Source: Tritrichomonas musculus (lineage: Eukaryota > Parabasalia > Tritrichomonadida > Tritrichomonadidae). From it: a stretch of 64,000 nucleotides of DNA. Both the position numbers and the translations under genes were made by a program. The notes under the pieces were generated by a model. The model was given only the letters and a program-made list of their open reading frames with translations, was not told the DNA's origin and searched no databases. Positions 7,561 through 16,388 of this stretch are shown here, piece after piece. How positions within the stretch are numbered: position 1 is the stretch's first letter; the number at the start of each line of letters is the position of its first letter. The stretch spans positions 806,001-870,000 of the forward strand of contig JAPFFF010000040.1 in assembly GCA_039105265.1 (NCBI GenBank), written 5' to 3'.

Positions 7561-7938
7561 ATGAAGAGAGTTCCTCAAGTAGTATTTCAAAATTTAATAG
7601 AGGACAAGAAAGATAAACTCAAAAAATCAATGAGTGAATTCTATGATGCTATGAATCGTTTGGCTGAAGCAAAAGTAAAAGAGAAAGATATTTCTTTTTG
7701 TCAACGGTATAATGGTGAAGATTTACACAACTTATATAAACTCAAAAGAGATTTCGAAGATATACAAATTGATTCAATTATTGAAGATCATGAAAAAATA
7801 AAAACTGAACTTGAGACAGAAGAGAAATCAGCATGGAAAGAATATCAAGATAGTTTTGATCAATACAAAGTTCAAAAAAGAGCTTTAATAGCTGAAATAA
7901 GTTCTTTTCAAAAATTTCTAATGGATGATGATGATTAA
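7561..7938 (+). CDS. Coiled-coil protein (125 aa)
   Basis: An in-frame ATG ten codons upstream lies inside the promoter block, so the start is taken as MKRVPQVVFQ at 7561. The protein is helical and charged, with heptads around KKDKLKKSMSEFYDAMNRLA and a C-terminal coiled coil ending in an acidic DDDD tail. No known domain. It shares its promoter with the 95-aa gene on the other strand. Confidence 0.65.
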   Translation: MKRVPQVVFQNLIEDKKDKLKKSMSEFYDAMNRLAEAKVKEKDISFCQRYNGEDLHNLYKLKRDFEDIQIDSIIEDHEKIKTELETEEKSAWKEYQDSFDQYKVQKRALIAEISSFQKFLMDDDD

Positions 7939-7986
7939 TAAATTTAATTTATCTTTTTATTTTTTTATCCTCTTACAAAAACAAAA

Positions 7987-8694
7987 ATGATAGTAGAGCC
8001 AATAAATGAAAATTATGAATGGTTACAATATAATGAACATTTACGGATTATACGTTCAAAGAAAGATAATATGTTTCAAGCAAATAGTATAATTAGTGCT
8101 TGTCAATCAACAAAGAAAATTAAGCATTGGAATGAAAATAAACAAACAAAGGAGTTATTTCAATTTATTTCTGAGTCAGTCGGAATTCCGCCCGACCAAA
8201 AGTTATTAGAAAATCGACCAAATTTACCGAATAATTTGAAAGGAATTTATATTCATAAATTATTAGTAAATCATATAGCAATTTGGGCTTCACCTACTTA
8301 TTCATTCTTTGTTCTAAAATTATTAGATGAGTATTTTGAAAAACAAAGACTTGAACAAAAACCAAGATTAGTACCTAAAAATAGAGAATATGATTATAAA
8401 TTCTTAATTTGGTTAGAAGAATTAAAAGATAATCCAGAAAAAGTTAAATTACATTTAGTCAAACGTCATAAAGATTATTATCGTGATATCAAACCAAAAG
8501 AAAAAAATCAATGGTACTTCAAAGATAATATGCCAATAGCTATGACACCAAATAGAGATATAAAAGATATTATTCGTAAGAATTTTGGTACAAATGATGT
8601 TTCAATTTATAGTTCTATCATTACTGCTTCAAAAACATGTTTAGATAAATTAAAGAGGTTAATAGATGAATATATTAGTCATTATCAGGAATGA
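7987..8694 (+). CDS. KilA-N domain protein
   Basis: Residues about 5-120 have the KilA-N pattern: a short beta start (YEWLQYNEHLRIIRSKKDNM), FQANSIISACQSTKKIKHW.ENKQTKELF, then a GIYIHKLLVNHIAIWASPTYSF stretch and LLDEYFEKQR. KilA-N is a DNA-binding domain of large DNA viruses and phages. The C-terminal half (YDYKFLIWLEELKDNPEKV) resembles the second domains that follow KilA-N in viral proteins, though I cannot name it. The gene lacks the AACGGTTTTGACA block, unlike its neighbours, so it may be controlled differently. A role in DNA binding or in gene regulation of the element is likely. Confidence 0.8.
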   Translation: MIVEPINENYEWLQYNEHLRIIRSKKDNMFQANSIISACQSTKKIKHWNENKQTKELFQFISESVGIPPDQKLLENRPNLPNNLKGIYIHKLLVNHIAIWASPTYSFFVLKLLDEYFEKQRLEQKPRLVPKNREYDYKFLIWLEELKDNPEKVKLHLVKRHKDYYRDIKPKEKNQWYFKDNMPIAMTPNRDIKDIIRKNFGTNDVSIYSSIITASKTCLDKLKRLIDEYISHYQE

Positions 8695-8702
8695 GATATA
8701 AA

Positions 8703-8730
8703 AACGGTTTTGACACTTCATTATTTTTAA
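8703..8730 (+). promoter_or_regulatory. Early-type promoter block
   Basis: AACGGTTTTGACA at 8703-8715, then CTTCATTATTTTTAA, then the ATG at 8731. Confidence 0.75.
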
Positions 8731-8991
8731 ATGAGTGAACCTGACTTTTTCGAAGAGAAGAAAAAGATTGATGATCAAACAAGAGATTTTCTATCGAATG
8801 TTCGAAATGATTTGAATATAACGAAAGTTCTCATGCAAAAAATAAATTCTCAACTTGATGAATTAACTTCAAGATTGGAACGTTTAGAAAGTTCTGTCCA
8901 AAGAATTGATCGAAAAGTTGCTGAACGTGGTGTTCAAATCGAACAATTAATAAAAGACGTTTTCGTTCTTCAATTAACTCGACCTAAATAA
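8731..8991 (+). CDS. Coiled-coil protein (86 aa)
   Basis: Almost the whole protein is a continuous heptad pattern (VLMQKINSQLDELTSRLERL, SSVQRIDRKVAERGVQIEQL) with hydrophobics at a and d positions, as in trimeric or dimeric coiled coils. It has an early-type promoter and a stop merged with TAAATAAA. It lies just upstream of the polymerase in the same direction. Function unknown; a small scaffold or oligomerisation adaptor is possible. Confidence 0.7.
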   Translation: MSEPDFFEEKKKIDDQTRDFLSNVRNDLNITKVLMQKINSQLDELTSRLERLESSVQRIDRKVAERGVQIEQLIKDVFVLQLTRPK

Positions 8992-9008
8992 ACATTTTCT
9001 TTTTAATT

Positions 9009-9053
9009 AACGGTTTTGACAGACCATTATTTTTATTGTAAAAGAAAGTTAAC
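9009..9053 (+). promoter_or_regulatory. Early-type promoter of the polymerase
   Basis: AACGGTTTTGACA at 9009-9021, followed by GACCATTATTTTTATTG, with the ATG at 9054. The GACCATT form of the initiator is shared with 12,777 and 6847. Confidence 0.75.
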
Positions 9054-12000
9054 ATGACAACAACTATTAGAGCGAATCCTAACAGATTAATGGAGATTTA
9101 TAATCTCTTAACGAATGGTAAAGAAACGTTTAAAGAATTCTCTAAAAAGAATGGGGATCGGAGTAAAGAAATATTAAATGAGTATATTATACAAAAAGTT
9201 AAAGAAAATGGTTACGATGGAAAATTGAATGGGGATTCAATATTTTGGTTCGTTAAAGGTTTAACTCATTCAAATCTCCCTCAATATTTAAATCAACCTC
9301 CAGAACCAAAAGTCGAGCCAGCACCAGAAAAAGTGATAACTGAACCCCCACCTAGTGCGAATGTCAGTGAGCCAAAGACATTTGAGCCAGAGAAATCATC
9401 ATTGAAAGAAATAATTGCAAATGCACCACCAAATGTACCTTTGAGAAAATTAATGCCCGTTAGTGAGCAAAATGTACCTTTGAGAAAATTAGTTCCACCT
9501 CCTGAGCCGAAAGAATATGAACCAAAAAGAACAACTGATCCTTATTTCTTAAATATTCAGAATTCAATTAGACCTCATTCAAAAGATGATTCATTTATTC
9601 AATTCATGAAAATTAATAATGAAAATGATCAAGATAGAATTGTTGATGGTTATATAAAAATGTTAAATGATTCACCAACTGATTGGAGAATTAATTTTGA
9701 ACAATTAAATGATTATGGTCGAAAGAAATTATTTCCATTCTTACGAAAGAAATTTGAAAATGAAATAGGTGAATTAGCTGCAACAGAAAAATATAAATTA
9801 TCTTATTCAGTTGGAGGTCAATGGCATTCTGTACCTTTAAATGGAAAAACTTATGAAGAATTATTAAAGAATTTAACAGAAGAGAATTTCATTTATCAAA
9901 TTGAAAAGAATCCAGGTTGGGAATATGATTTAGAAGGTCAAAGATTACCTGAATTTTCATTATTTTCTCAAATCAAATTTAGTATATTAAAACATCCAAA
10001 ACATAAAAATACAGTCGATGGAGGATTCTTTAAATATTTATTAAAACCTGGTTGTCCAAAAGTATTAATTGATTACCTCGTTCGATTACAAATATTTGAT
10101 AGTTTAATTAATGAAAAGACAAAGAAAATAAAAGAAGAATTAAATGATTGTTGTTTCATTTATGCTTTACAACAAACTGGAAATTATTCAGAATCATTAT
10201 TAAATCAAATTAGATTAAGGATTCAAAATAGATATTTATCACAAAGTAGTATTAATCATTTATGTGAAGAATTTAATATTCATCTTAATTTAACTTATAT
10301 TGATGATAATTCTGTTGCTCAAAAACAATCTGTACGTTCAATGGATAAAGGTAAAAGAAAAACATATATGGGTATACAAAAAGCTGAACCAGAACGAACT
10401 CATAAATTCAATGTATATCAAAAACATTATTTCATCGAAGAAAAGACTCCATTTACATATTATTATATCAAAAATATTGAAAAGTTAGATGAAGACAAAT
10501 ATAATAAAGATTGGATTACAGATCATTGGACAAAAGGTAGATCATTTATAACTTCTTCAAACTTGATTAGAGAATTATTTAAGAAAAATTATTTCATTCC
10601 AATTAATTATTCACAAGAACATTTATTACATTCAATATTTTATAATGAAATTGATCAAGATATTTCAAATACTACATTAGAATATAAAGATGAATATTGT
10701 TGTAAATTAATTGAACCAAAAACAAAAATAATCAAACAAGTAGAAACTTCTTATTGGTTTTGTGATTTTGAATCTGATACAAGTTCAAAAATTCATATTC
10801 CATTCTTATGTTGTTTACATTCATTAGATGGGAAAATTAAGAAAGAATTCTTAGGTGAAAAATGTAATATAAATCTATTGAAATATTTACCTACTGATTC
10901 AATTTGTTATTTTCATAATTTGGCTTATGATATTAGAATGATTTTACAAAACAATAATCAAAATATAAAAATATTATCATCAATTATTAAAGGAAATCAA
11001 TGTTTTAATATGACTTTGAAATTTGAGAACAAAAAGATAACATTTAAAGATAGTTATCCAATTTTCTCTTGCAAGCTATCTAATCTACCATTAATGTTTA
11101 ATATTCCTTGTGAAAAAGAAATTTTCCCATACAAATATTATACATTTGAAAGATTAAGAACAAATAAAGGTCAAATTAATGAAGCAGGTAAAGAAGAAGA
11201 TAAAACATGGACTGAACAAGATTATCAATTATTTCGTTCAAATATTAACAAAATTAAGGGATGCCGTTTAAGTAATAATGAATTTGATATGTGGAAATAT
11301 GCATTATTTTATTGTCATCAAGATGTTCGAATATTAAGAGAAAGTTTTGTTAAATTTAGACAAGGTTTCATTCAAGATTTCAAAATCGATCCATTCAAAT
11401 ATATTTCAATTTCTTCTTTAGCTAATGATGTATTTAATCATAAAGTTTATTATGGTCATGATTTATATTCAGTAGGTGGAATTGTTAGGAAATTTTGTTC
11501 ATATGCTGTTTATGGAGGTAGATGTATGACTGCTTATAACAAAAAGTGGCATATCACTGAAAAATTAGCAGATTTTGACGCAGTTAGTTTATATCCTTCA
11601 GCAATTCATAGATTATATACCGTTCAAGGAAAACCAGTAGTAATATCCAAAACAGAATTAAATTATGAATTTTTATCAAAACAAGGTGCATATATAGTAG
11701 AAATTTTAGTTACTGGAATTCATAAACATTATCCATTTCCATTAATCGTTAAGAAAACAAAAGATGGTAACCTTAATGATGATAAATTCGATAAACCTTT
11801 CAAAATGATTGTCGATAATATTTATTTAGAAGATCTCATTGAATTTCAAAAAATAGATTTCGAATTAATTAGAGGTTATTATTGGCCTGGAAAAAGAGAA
11901 TATCATATCCAAAAAGAAATTCAAAAAATATTTGAGAAAAGATTAGAATATAAAAGTCAAGACAATCCTTTACAAAATTTATATAAATTAATTATGAATA

Positions 12001-12746
12001 GTTGTTATGGTAAAACTATTGAAAGACCTATTGAAAAAGATTTTAAATACATTAATGATCAAGATACTTTAGATAATTATTGGATCAAAAATTATAACAA
12101 AATTGTTGAAGATATTGAATTACAAAATAATATGCATGCTGTTAGAATATTGAGACCAATTGATAAACATTTTAATTTTTCATTATTAGGTATTCATGTA
12201 TTAAGTATGTCAAAAAGAATCATGAATGAAGTGATGTGTCTTGCATTTGATATTGGTTGCCATATTTATTATCAGGATACTGATTCAATGCATATTGAAA
12301 TAAATGATTTACCAAAATTACAAAAAGCTTATAAAGAAAAATATAATCGAGAACTCATAGGTAAATATTTAGGTCAATTCCATTCAGATTTTCCAACTAT
12401 AAATGGTCACAAAGAAATGCCAGAATCAATTGAATCATACTTTTTGATGAAAAAGATGTATATTGATAAGTTACAAGATTCTACAGGTGAAATTGATTAT
12501 ATGACTCGTGGGAAAGGATTAACTGAACAATCTATTAAATATGCTTATAAGAATGAATTTGATAATGATCCAATGAAATTATATAAATATTTATATGAAG
12601 GGAATCAACAAACATTTGATCTTACAAAAGGTCAACCATGTTTCCAAATGAATAAAAATATGACTGTATCAACCTTAAATGAATTCAAAAGAAGAATATC
12701 AACACCATATAAAGAAGGAAAGAGAGAAAAATATTTTGAATACTAG
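9054..12746 (+). CDS. Protein-primed family B DNA polymerase (Polinton pPolB)
   Basis: Replicates the linear element by protein priming. The proofreading motifs are WFCDFESDTS near residue 570 (Exo I), YFHNLAYDIRMI near 625 (Exo II) and YCHQDVRIL near 760 (Exo III). The polymerase motifs are DFDAVSLYPSAIHRL near 840 (A), LIMNSCYGKTIERP near 980 (B) and YYQDTDSMHIEI near 1073 (C). The stretch between A and B is long, as expected for TPR1/TPR2 insertions of protein-primed enzymes. The N-terminal 560 residues are an extension: a proline-rich linker (residues 80-160), then a compact region with NDCCFIYALQQTG near residue 365 and a later NVYQKHYFIEE, which together faintly recall an OTU-type cysteine protease. 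The length is normal for Polintons. Confidence 0.95.
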   Translation: MTTTIRANPNRLMEIYNLLTNGKETFKEFSKKNGDRSKEILNEYIIQKVKENGYDGKLNGDSIFWFVKGLTHSNLPQYLNQPPEPKVEPAPEKVITEPPPSANVSEPKTFEPEKSSLKEIIANAPPNVPLRKLMPVSEQNVPLRKLVPPPEPKEYEPKRTTDPYFLNIQNSIRPHSKDDSFIQFMKINNENDQDRIVDGYIKMLNDSPTDWRINFEQLNDYGRKKLFPFLRKKFENEIGELAATEKYKLSYSVGGQWHSVPLNGKTYEELLKNLTEENFIYQIEKNPGWEYDLEGQRLPEFSLFSQIKFSILKHPKHKNTVDGGFFKYLLKPGCPKVLIDYLVRLQIFDSLINEKTKKIKEELNDCCFIYALQQTGNYSESLLNQIRLRIQNRYLSQSSINHLCEEFNIHLNLTYIDDNSVAQKQSVRSMDKGKRKTYMGIQKAEPERTHKFNVYQKHYFIEEKTPFTYYYIKNIEKLDEDKYNKDWITDHWTKGRSFITSSNLIRELFKKNYFIPINYSQEHLLHSIFYNEIDQDISNTTLEYKDEYCCKLIEPKTKIIKQVETSYWFCDFESDTSSKIHIPFLCCLHSLDGKIKKEFLGEKCNINLLKYLPTDSICYFHNLAYDIRMILQNNNQNIKILSSIIKGNQCFNMTLKFENKKITFKDSYPIFSCKLSNLPLMFNIPCEKEIFPYKYYTFERLRTNKGQINEAGKEEDKTWTEQDYQLFRSNINKIKGCRLSNNEFDMWKYALFYCHQDVRILRESFVKFRQGFIQDFKIDPFKYISISSLANDVFNHKVYYGHDLYSVGGIVRKFCSYAVYGGRCMTAYNKKWHITEKLADFDAVSLYPSAIHRLYTVQGKPVVISKTELNYEFLSKQGAYIVEILVTGIHKHYPFPLIVKKTKDGNLNDDKFDKPFKMIVDNIYLEDLIEFQKIDFELIRGYYWPGKREYHIQKEIQKIFEKRLEYKSQDNPLQNLYKLIMNSCYGKTIERPIEKDFKYINDQDTLDNYWIKNYNKIVEDIELQNNMHAVRILRPIDKHFNFSLLGIHVLSMSKRIMNEVMCLAFDIGCHIYYQDTDSMHIEINDLPKLQKAYKEKYNRELIGKYLGQFHSDFPTINGHKEMPESIESYFLMKKMYIDKLQDSTGEIDYMTRGKGLTEQSIKYAYKNEFDNDPMKLYKYLYEGNQQTFDLTKGQPCFQMNKNMTVSTLNEFKRRISTPYKEGKREKYFEY

Positions 12747-12750
12747 ATTG

Positions 12751-12776
12751 GCGGTTTTGACAGACCATTTTTATAA
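12751..12776 (+). promoter_or_regulatory. Early-type promoter block
   Basis: GCGGTTTTGACA at 12751-12762, then GACCATTTTTATAA, then the ATG at 12777. It begins 4 bp after the polymerase stop. Confidence 0.75.
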
Positions 12777-12959
12777 ATGTCAAGAAGAGCAACCACTCAA
12801 CCATTAATATCATTATCTGAGAGTGAAAGAATTGATAACGACTCTGGCGATTGCTGCTGTAAACATCCACCACCCAATTGCTGTTTGTGGACTCTTGTTA
12901 TTCTCTTTGTGATGAACATCATTTTCACTTTTATTTATTTCTTACTTGCAATTGCATGA
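12777..12959 (+). CDS. Small tail-anchored membrane protein (60 aa)
   Basis: A 60-residue protein. A polar N-terminus and a Cys/Pro cluster (DCCCKHPPPNCC) precede a single C-terminal hydrophobic segment of about 22 residues (LWTLVILFVMNIIFTFIYFL). The layout is that of a tail-anchored or viral small membrane protein, and the cysteines beside the membrane are candidates for palmitoylation. It has the early-type promoter and is the last gene to the right that carries it. Function unknown. Confidence 0.7.
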   Translation: MSRRATTQPLISLSESERIDNDSGDCCCKHPPPNCCLWTLVILFVMNIIFTFIYFLLAIA

Positions 12960-13018
12960 TTTAATTAAACAATAAGCTTTTTTAATTTTTTTAATTTTTT
13001 ATTTTGTCTCAAAAATAT

Positions 13019-13345
13019 ATGACAAAGACTAGGATCCGTTGGAATACTCAAAAAGTGAGAGAAGAAATGGCTAAAGAAAATTGTATATTATTAGATGATT
13101 ACAAAAGAGGAGATATTCGTATTCATTATTTATATGAAGGTAATGAATTTTCAGTAAGGTGGTCAGATTGGATGAAAAAAGATAGGCCATCAAGACCACA
13201 TTTGAAAGGAGGAAATAGAAAAATAACAAAATCAAAGAGTGTTGATAACTTAAATAAAACTTTTGAAGATCCTGAAAATGGAGAAGAGGAAAATGAAAAT
13301 GAAGAAGATTTTAATGAGATAGAAAATGAATTACATCAAGAATGA
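13019..13345 (+). CDS. Small basic-acidic protein (108 aa)
   Basis: The first ATG is at 13019 (MTKTRIRWNTQKV); a reading from TTG at 13004 is possible but unlikely in a eukaryote. The N-terminal 80 residues are basic and aromatic (IRIHYLYEGNEFSVRWSDWM), and the last 25 are strongly acidic (EDPENGEEENENEEDFNEIE). It overlaps the next gene by 20 bp. No early promoter block. Function unknown; perhaps a DNA- or capsid-associated protein. Confidence 0.6.
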   Translation: MTKTRIRWNTQKVREEMAKENCILLDDYKRGDIRIHYLYEGNEFSVRWSDWMKKDRPSRPHLKGGNRKITKSKSVDNLNKTFEDPENGEEENENEEDFNEIENELHQE

Positions 13346-13574
13346 ACTCAAAGAAATTAATGATACGTTATTCTTAATATTGGAATGGAGATTTGCAAAT
13401 TCACAAGAAATGAAAAATTATTGGATGAATGAAATATTCAATAAATCAATTGGACTATTTGATCAAAGAATTGTTTTAAATTTAAGAATTGCTAATCAAA
13501 TTGATACTCATTTCATTAATATGTTAGAGCAATTTATATTAGAGAAGTTAGAACTGGAAATAGGTTTGATGTAA
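13326..13574 (+). CDS. Small helical protein (82 aa)
   Basis: A helical protein without charged extremes (LFLILEWRFANSQEMKNYWM, INMLEQFILEKLELEIGLM). Its ATG lies within the end of the previous gene, in another frame, suggesting tight packing. No recognised motif. Confidence 0.5.
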   Translation: MNYIKNELKEINDTLFLILEWRFANSQEMKNYWMNEIFNKSIGLFDQRIVLNLRIANQIDTHFINMLEQFILEKLELEIGLM

Positions 13575-13612
13575 TTAGTTTTTTGAAAAATTAATTTTAA
13601 TGAAAGAATCAA

Positions 13613-13870
13613 ATGCCAGTAAAAAAACAAAGAAGGACGACACCGAAAAAGAAAGCACGACCCCCAGCAAACCCCGTAATGATCTTTACAGTCAAATCAG
13701 GATCATCAAATGCAACAAAAGCAACAGCACCACCAAAAGCAATAAAAGAACTCGTACTCCCAGCATGGTATACGGATTTGTATAAACCATCACCAAGATC
13801 ATTTCGGAATACAATCAAAACGAAAACCAAGCTCAAAAAAGATAAAAAGGATCGAAGAAAAGAACGATAA
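13613..13870 (+). CDS. Small very basic protein (85 aa), candidate core protein
   Basis: Of the two overlapping frames here, this one is favoured because its composition fits the neighbours: Lys/Arg-rich at both ends (KKQRRTTPKKKARPP, KTKLKKDKKDRRKER), with a short hydrophobic middle (IKELVLPAWYTDLYKPSP). Such proteins condense DNA in adenovirus-like particles (pVII and mu are the known analogues), but no sequence match to those is claimed. It opens a run of basic proteins up to 16.6 kb. Confidence 0.6.
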   Translation: MPVKKQRRTTPKKKARPPANPVMIFTVKSGSSNATKATAPPKAIKELVLPAWYTDLYKPSPRSFRNTIKTKTKLKKDKKDRRKER

Positions 13871-13918
13871 AAAATAATTTTATTTTTTGATAATTTAATG
13901 AAAAATCAAAAATAAAAG

Positions 13919-14497
13919 ATGGTATCGAAAAAAAACAATCCAGGAAAAAACGCTAGACGTGCAAGGAATATAAAATTCGCAACAGGACCACCACCAACAA
14001 CAACCTCAGCGAAGACATTATCTGATATCAAAATCAAAAAATCAACAGCAAAGGTATTAAATCAAGCAGGAGAAGCAATGCAAGCAGCAGCTGATGTAGT
14101 AGAAGCAACAGCAGCTCCAGCTCCAAAGACACCAAGAAAATATTTAGATCTACCTGCTTATGATTGGTCACATGTTAATTTAAAAGATTTACAAGATTTT
14201 GCGAGAAAAGAAGGAATCCATTTTTCACCTGATGATACAAAAGAAACATTACAAGCAATTCTTGCACGTTGGGCAGAAACAGGATATAAAAATAAAAGAA
14301 AAACATCAAATAAACCAAGACAACCAAGGAAAAAACCGAATGGAACAAGAAAACCACGAGAAAGACATTATGGACCTCGATTACCAAGAAAAACAAGATC
14401 AGATAAAGGACAAAAGAAAGGAGAATTGAAAAAAGATGGAACACCTAGAAAGAAACCAGGACCACAAAAAGGATATAAAAGAAGAACAAAGAATTAA
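13919..14497 (+). CDS. SAP-domain basic DNA-binding protein (192 aa)
   Basis: Residues about 75-115 match the SAP helix-extended-helix pattern (NLKDLQDFARKEGIHF, then DDTKETLQAILARW), which binds AT-rich DNA. It is preceded by LPAYDWSHV, similar to LPAWYTDL in the gene just upstream. The N-terminus is basic and low in complexity; the C-terminal 70 residues are a Lys/Arg/Pro tail (KPRQPRKKPNGTRKPRE). This suits a DNA-packaging or core protein of the particle. It lies in the plus-strand block of basic genes and has no early promoter. Confidence 0.75.
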   Translation: MVSKKNNPGKNARRARNIKFATGPPPTTTSAKTLSDIKIKKSTAKVLNQAGEAMQAAADVVEATAAPAPKTPRKYLDLPAYDWSHVNLKDLQDFARKEGIHFSPDDTKETLQAILARWAETGYKNKRKTSNKPRQPRKKPNGTRKPRERHYGPRLPRKTRSDKGQKKGELKKDGTPRKKPGPQKGYKRRTKN

Positions 14498-14537
14498 ATT
14501 TAAAAATTGAAATTCGATATTATTTTTGTAAGTAAAA

Positions 14538-14996
14538 ATGTCAAAAAAAGTAAATACAACACGATCAAATACAACATCAGAAGCGAAAAAATTAATGAAA
14601 CAAATATCAAATGCCAAAATGAGAACAGATGTTGGAAAAGGAGATAGTTATTCTTTTACTGATGATAGATATTATAGAATCAAAACAGTTGATAATTTGG
14701 TTCATGTAATCAAAGGAGTTCATGAATATGTTTTTACTCCAAGAGAATGGGCAAAAAGGAAAAAAGGAACAAAAATTGTAGCTCAAGAAGTCAAAAAAGC
14801 TCATTCTGATGACCTGAATGCAGCATTAGCTTGGAAACGAAAAAAGAAAGCAGGAGAGAAAAAACAAGAGAAGATGGAATGGGTACTCAAAGGAGGAATT
14901 CCACCACAGTTACAGACGAAAGAAAATGAACCAAAACCAAAAAAGGTGAAAGATAATGAACCAAAACCAAAAAAGAACAAGAGCAAATGTTCCTAG
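14538..14996 (+). CDS. Basic protein of unknown function (152 aa)
   Basis: A Lys-rich protein with a more ordered middle (SYSFTDDRYYRIKTVDNLVH, VHEYVFTPREWAKRKKG). The C-terminus has repeats of the ENEPKPKK type. Its end overlaps the start of the next open segment at 14956. This stretch, 14.5-16.4 kb, looks broken in about one or two places. A role with the other basic core proteins is likely from position and composition only. Confidence 0.55.
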   Translation: MSKKVNTTRSNTTSEAKKLMKQISNAKMRTDVGKGDSYSFTDDRYYRIKTVDNLVHVIKGVHEYVFTPREWAKRKKGTKIVAQEVKKAHSDDLNAALAWKRKKKAGEKKQEKMEWVLKGGIPPQLQTKENEPKPKKVKDNEPKPKKNKSKCS

Positions 14997-15861
14997 AGCA
15001 AAAGATTTTGTTGATGCGAAAGAGAAGAAAAGATTAGATAAAATATATAAAATGATAGCAAAATATGGTGAAATACCAAAAGCTAAAAGAATAGAAAAAT
15101 TACAAAAATTAGGATATAAAGTAGATAACAATACAGATGACGAAAAATTAAATATCTGGTTACATGAAGCAGATTGTATTCAAAAAGGTCGATATCAATA
15201 TTTATCTTATGGAACTTTATTAAATGCAATCAATTCAATAGACTTAGAAGATGTTGAGCTCAATCCAATTCCAGCAGATGCAACAAGAATGGATTTAGCC
15301 CAAACAATGAAAGATATAGCAAAAGGTAAATTTGGGAAAAAATCAAAAAAGGCGAAGACAAGAGCAAATGTTCCGAGAGCAAAAGATTTTGTTGATGCGA
15401 AAGAGAAGAAACAAACAAAACCGAAAAAGGCGAAAGATAGTGAGCCAAAACCGAAAAAACCGCTATCTGAAGCAAAACAAAGAAATCAAGAATTGAGAGA
15501 AAAATATAAAGGAATTAAAATTGATAGTCTTCGAAGATTGTTAAGAAGAAATGGGATTGAATTTGATGCATCAACAAAAAGAAAAGAAATTATTGAATTA
15601 ATAGAATCAAATAATCTTCAATATAAAAAGAGAGAAAGAAAACAAAAACCAATAACTGAAACAAATGTGGCAGTAGGAACACCCATTCCTCCTCCACCTC
15701 CACCGCCAGTGAGCGTTAGCGAACCTGTGCAACCACCAATAACAGAAACAAATGATGCAGTCGGTACTCAAACTCAAAGACCTTCATTATCTAATCGATC
15801 ACAATATGCTCAAACAATGGTGAAAAGATTAAATGAGCAAAAAAAAACTCTAGTTCCATAA
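14956..15861 (+). CDS. Basic SAP-like protein segment (301 aa)
   Basis: This open segment contains a SAP-like unit near residues 180-215 (GIKIDSLRRLLRRNGIEF, then RKEIIELIES). A 54-bp repeat encodes RANVPRAKDFVDAKEKK at 14977-15030 and 15358-15411. The C-terminus is proline-rich (PIPPPPPPPVSVSEPVQ). It lies in the same block as the SAP protein at 13919. The region looks broken, so the true limits of the gene are uncertain. Confidence 0.55.
   Translation: MNQNQKRTRANVPRAKDFVDAKEKKRLDKIYKMIAKYGEIPKAKRIEKLQKLGYKVDNNTDDEKLNIWLHEADCIQKGRYQYLSYGTLLNAINSIDLEDVELNPIPADATRMDLAQTMKDIAKGKFGKKSKKAKTRANVPRAKDFVDAKEKKQTKPKKAKDSEPKPKKPLSEAKQRNQELREKYKGIKIDSLRRLLRRNGIEFDASTKRKEIIELIESNNLQYKKRERKQKPITETNVAVGTPIPPPPPPPVSVSEPVQPPITETNDAVGTQTQRPSLSNRSQYAQTMVKRLNEQKKTLVP
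14977..15411 (+). repeat. Dispersed 54-bp direct repeat (two copies)
   Basis: Copies at 14977-15030 and 15358-15411 differ at one base and encode the same peptide. They frame about 330 bp of different sequence, as if a segment had been inserted or duplicated between them. Confidence 0.8.
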
Positions 15862-16388
15862 ATTTACCGAAAGTAGTTCATGTAAATCTTCCAATACAAA
15901 AACCAGAACCAAAACAAAAACAAAAACAAGTTATTACAACTCTTCCAAATAGTGAGAAATTCAAACAAAATATTATTCAAGATTCAATAAAACCAACAAA
16001 AACGGTTCAAAAAGAGTCACCGTTAAGAACTCAATATGATGATAATCCTGAATTTTATGATAATTATTTTGATAATCCACCATCTGAATTTTATGATAAT
16101 TATTTTGATAATCCACCATCTGAATTACCAAAACAAGAACCAATAGTCGAAGTTGATTATAATTATGTTCCAATTGAAGATGATCTGAGAATAACCAATT
16201 CAAATCAACCAAAACAAAAACAAAAACCAAAACAAAAAGGAAAATGGAGGTCCAAAGATGAGATATATAATGAGATGGTCAAGAAATTAGAAAGGAAAGG
16301 AATTCCAATTCCTGAAGGTGCAACTATCAAACAATTAAAAGATTTAGATAAAACGGTTAAAGGGCAATCTGGTCGACCAAAAAAATAA
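15862..16388 (+). CDS. Open coding-like segment without its own clear start
   Basis: This stretch is open in one frame up to a stop just before 16,389 and has coding-like composition: Gln/Lys/Pro-rich (PEPKQKQKQV), a 36-bp tandem repeat giving FYDNYFDNPPSE twice, and a basic end (KQKGKWRSKDEIYNEMVKKL, GQSGRPKK). I see no convincing start codon. It belongs to the broken basic-protein region; I do not assign it to a complete gene. Confidence 0.45.
16050..16121 (+). repeat. 36-bp perfect tandem repeat (two units)
   Basis: Two identical 36-bp units, 16050-16085 and 16086-16121, encode an Asn/Tyr/Asp-rich dodecapeptide. Confidence 0.85.

Noticed and set aside
13600-13785. Reading frame MKESNASKKTKKDD... 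overlapping the basic 85-aa gene
   Set aside because: Shadow frame over the same DNA; the frame at 13613 has the more gene-like composition and shares LPAW with the next gene.
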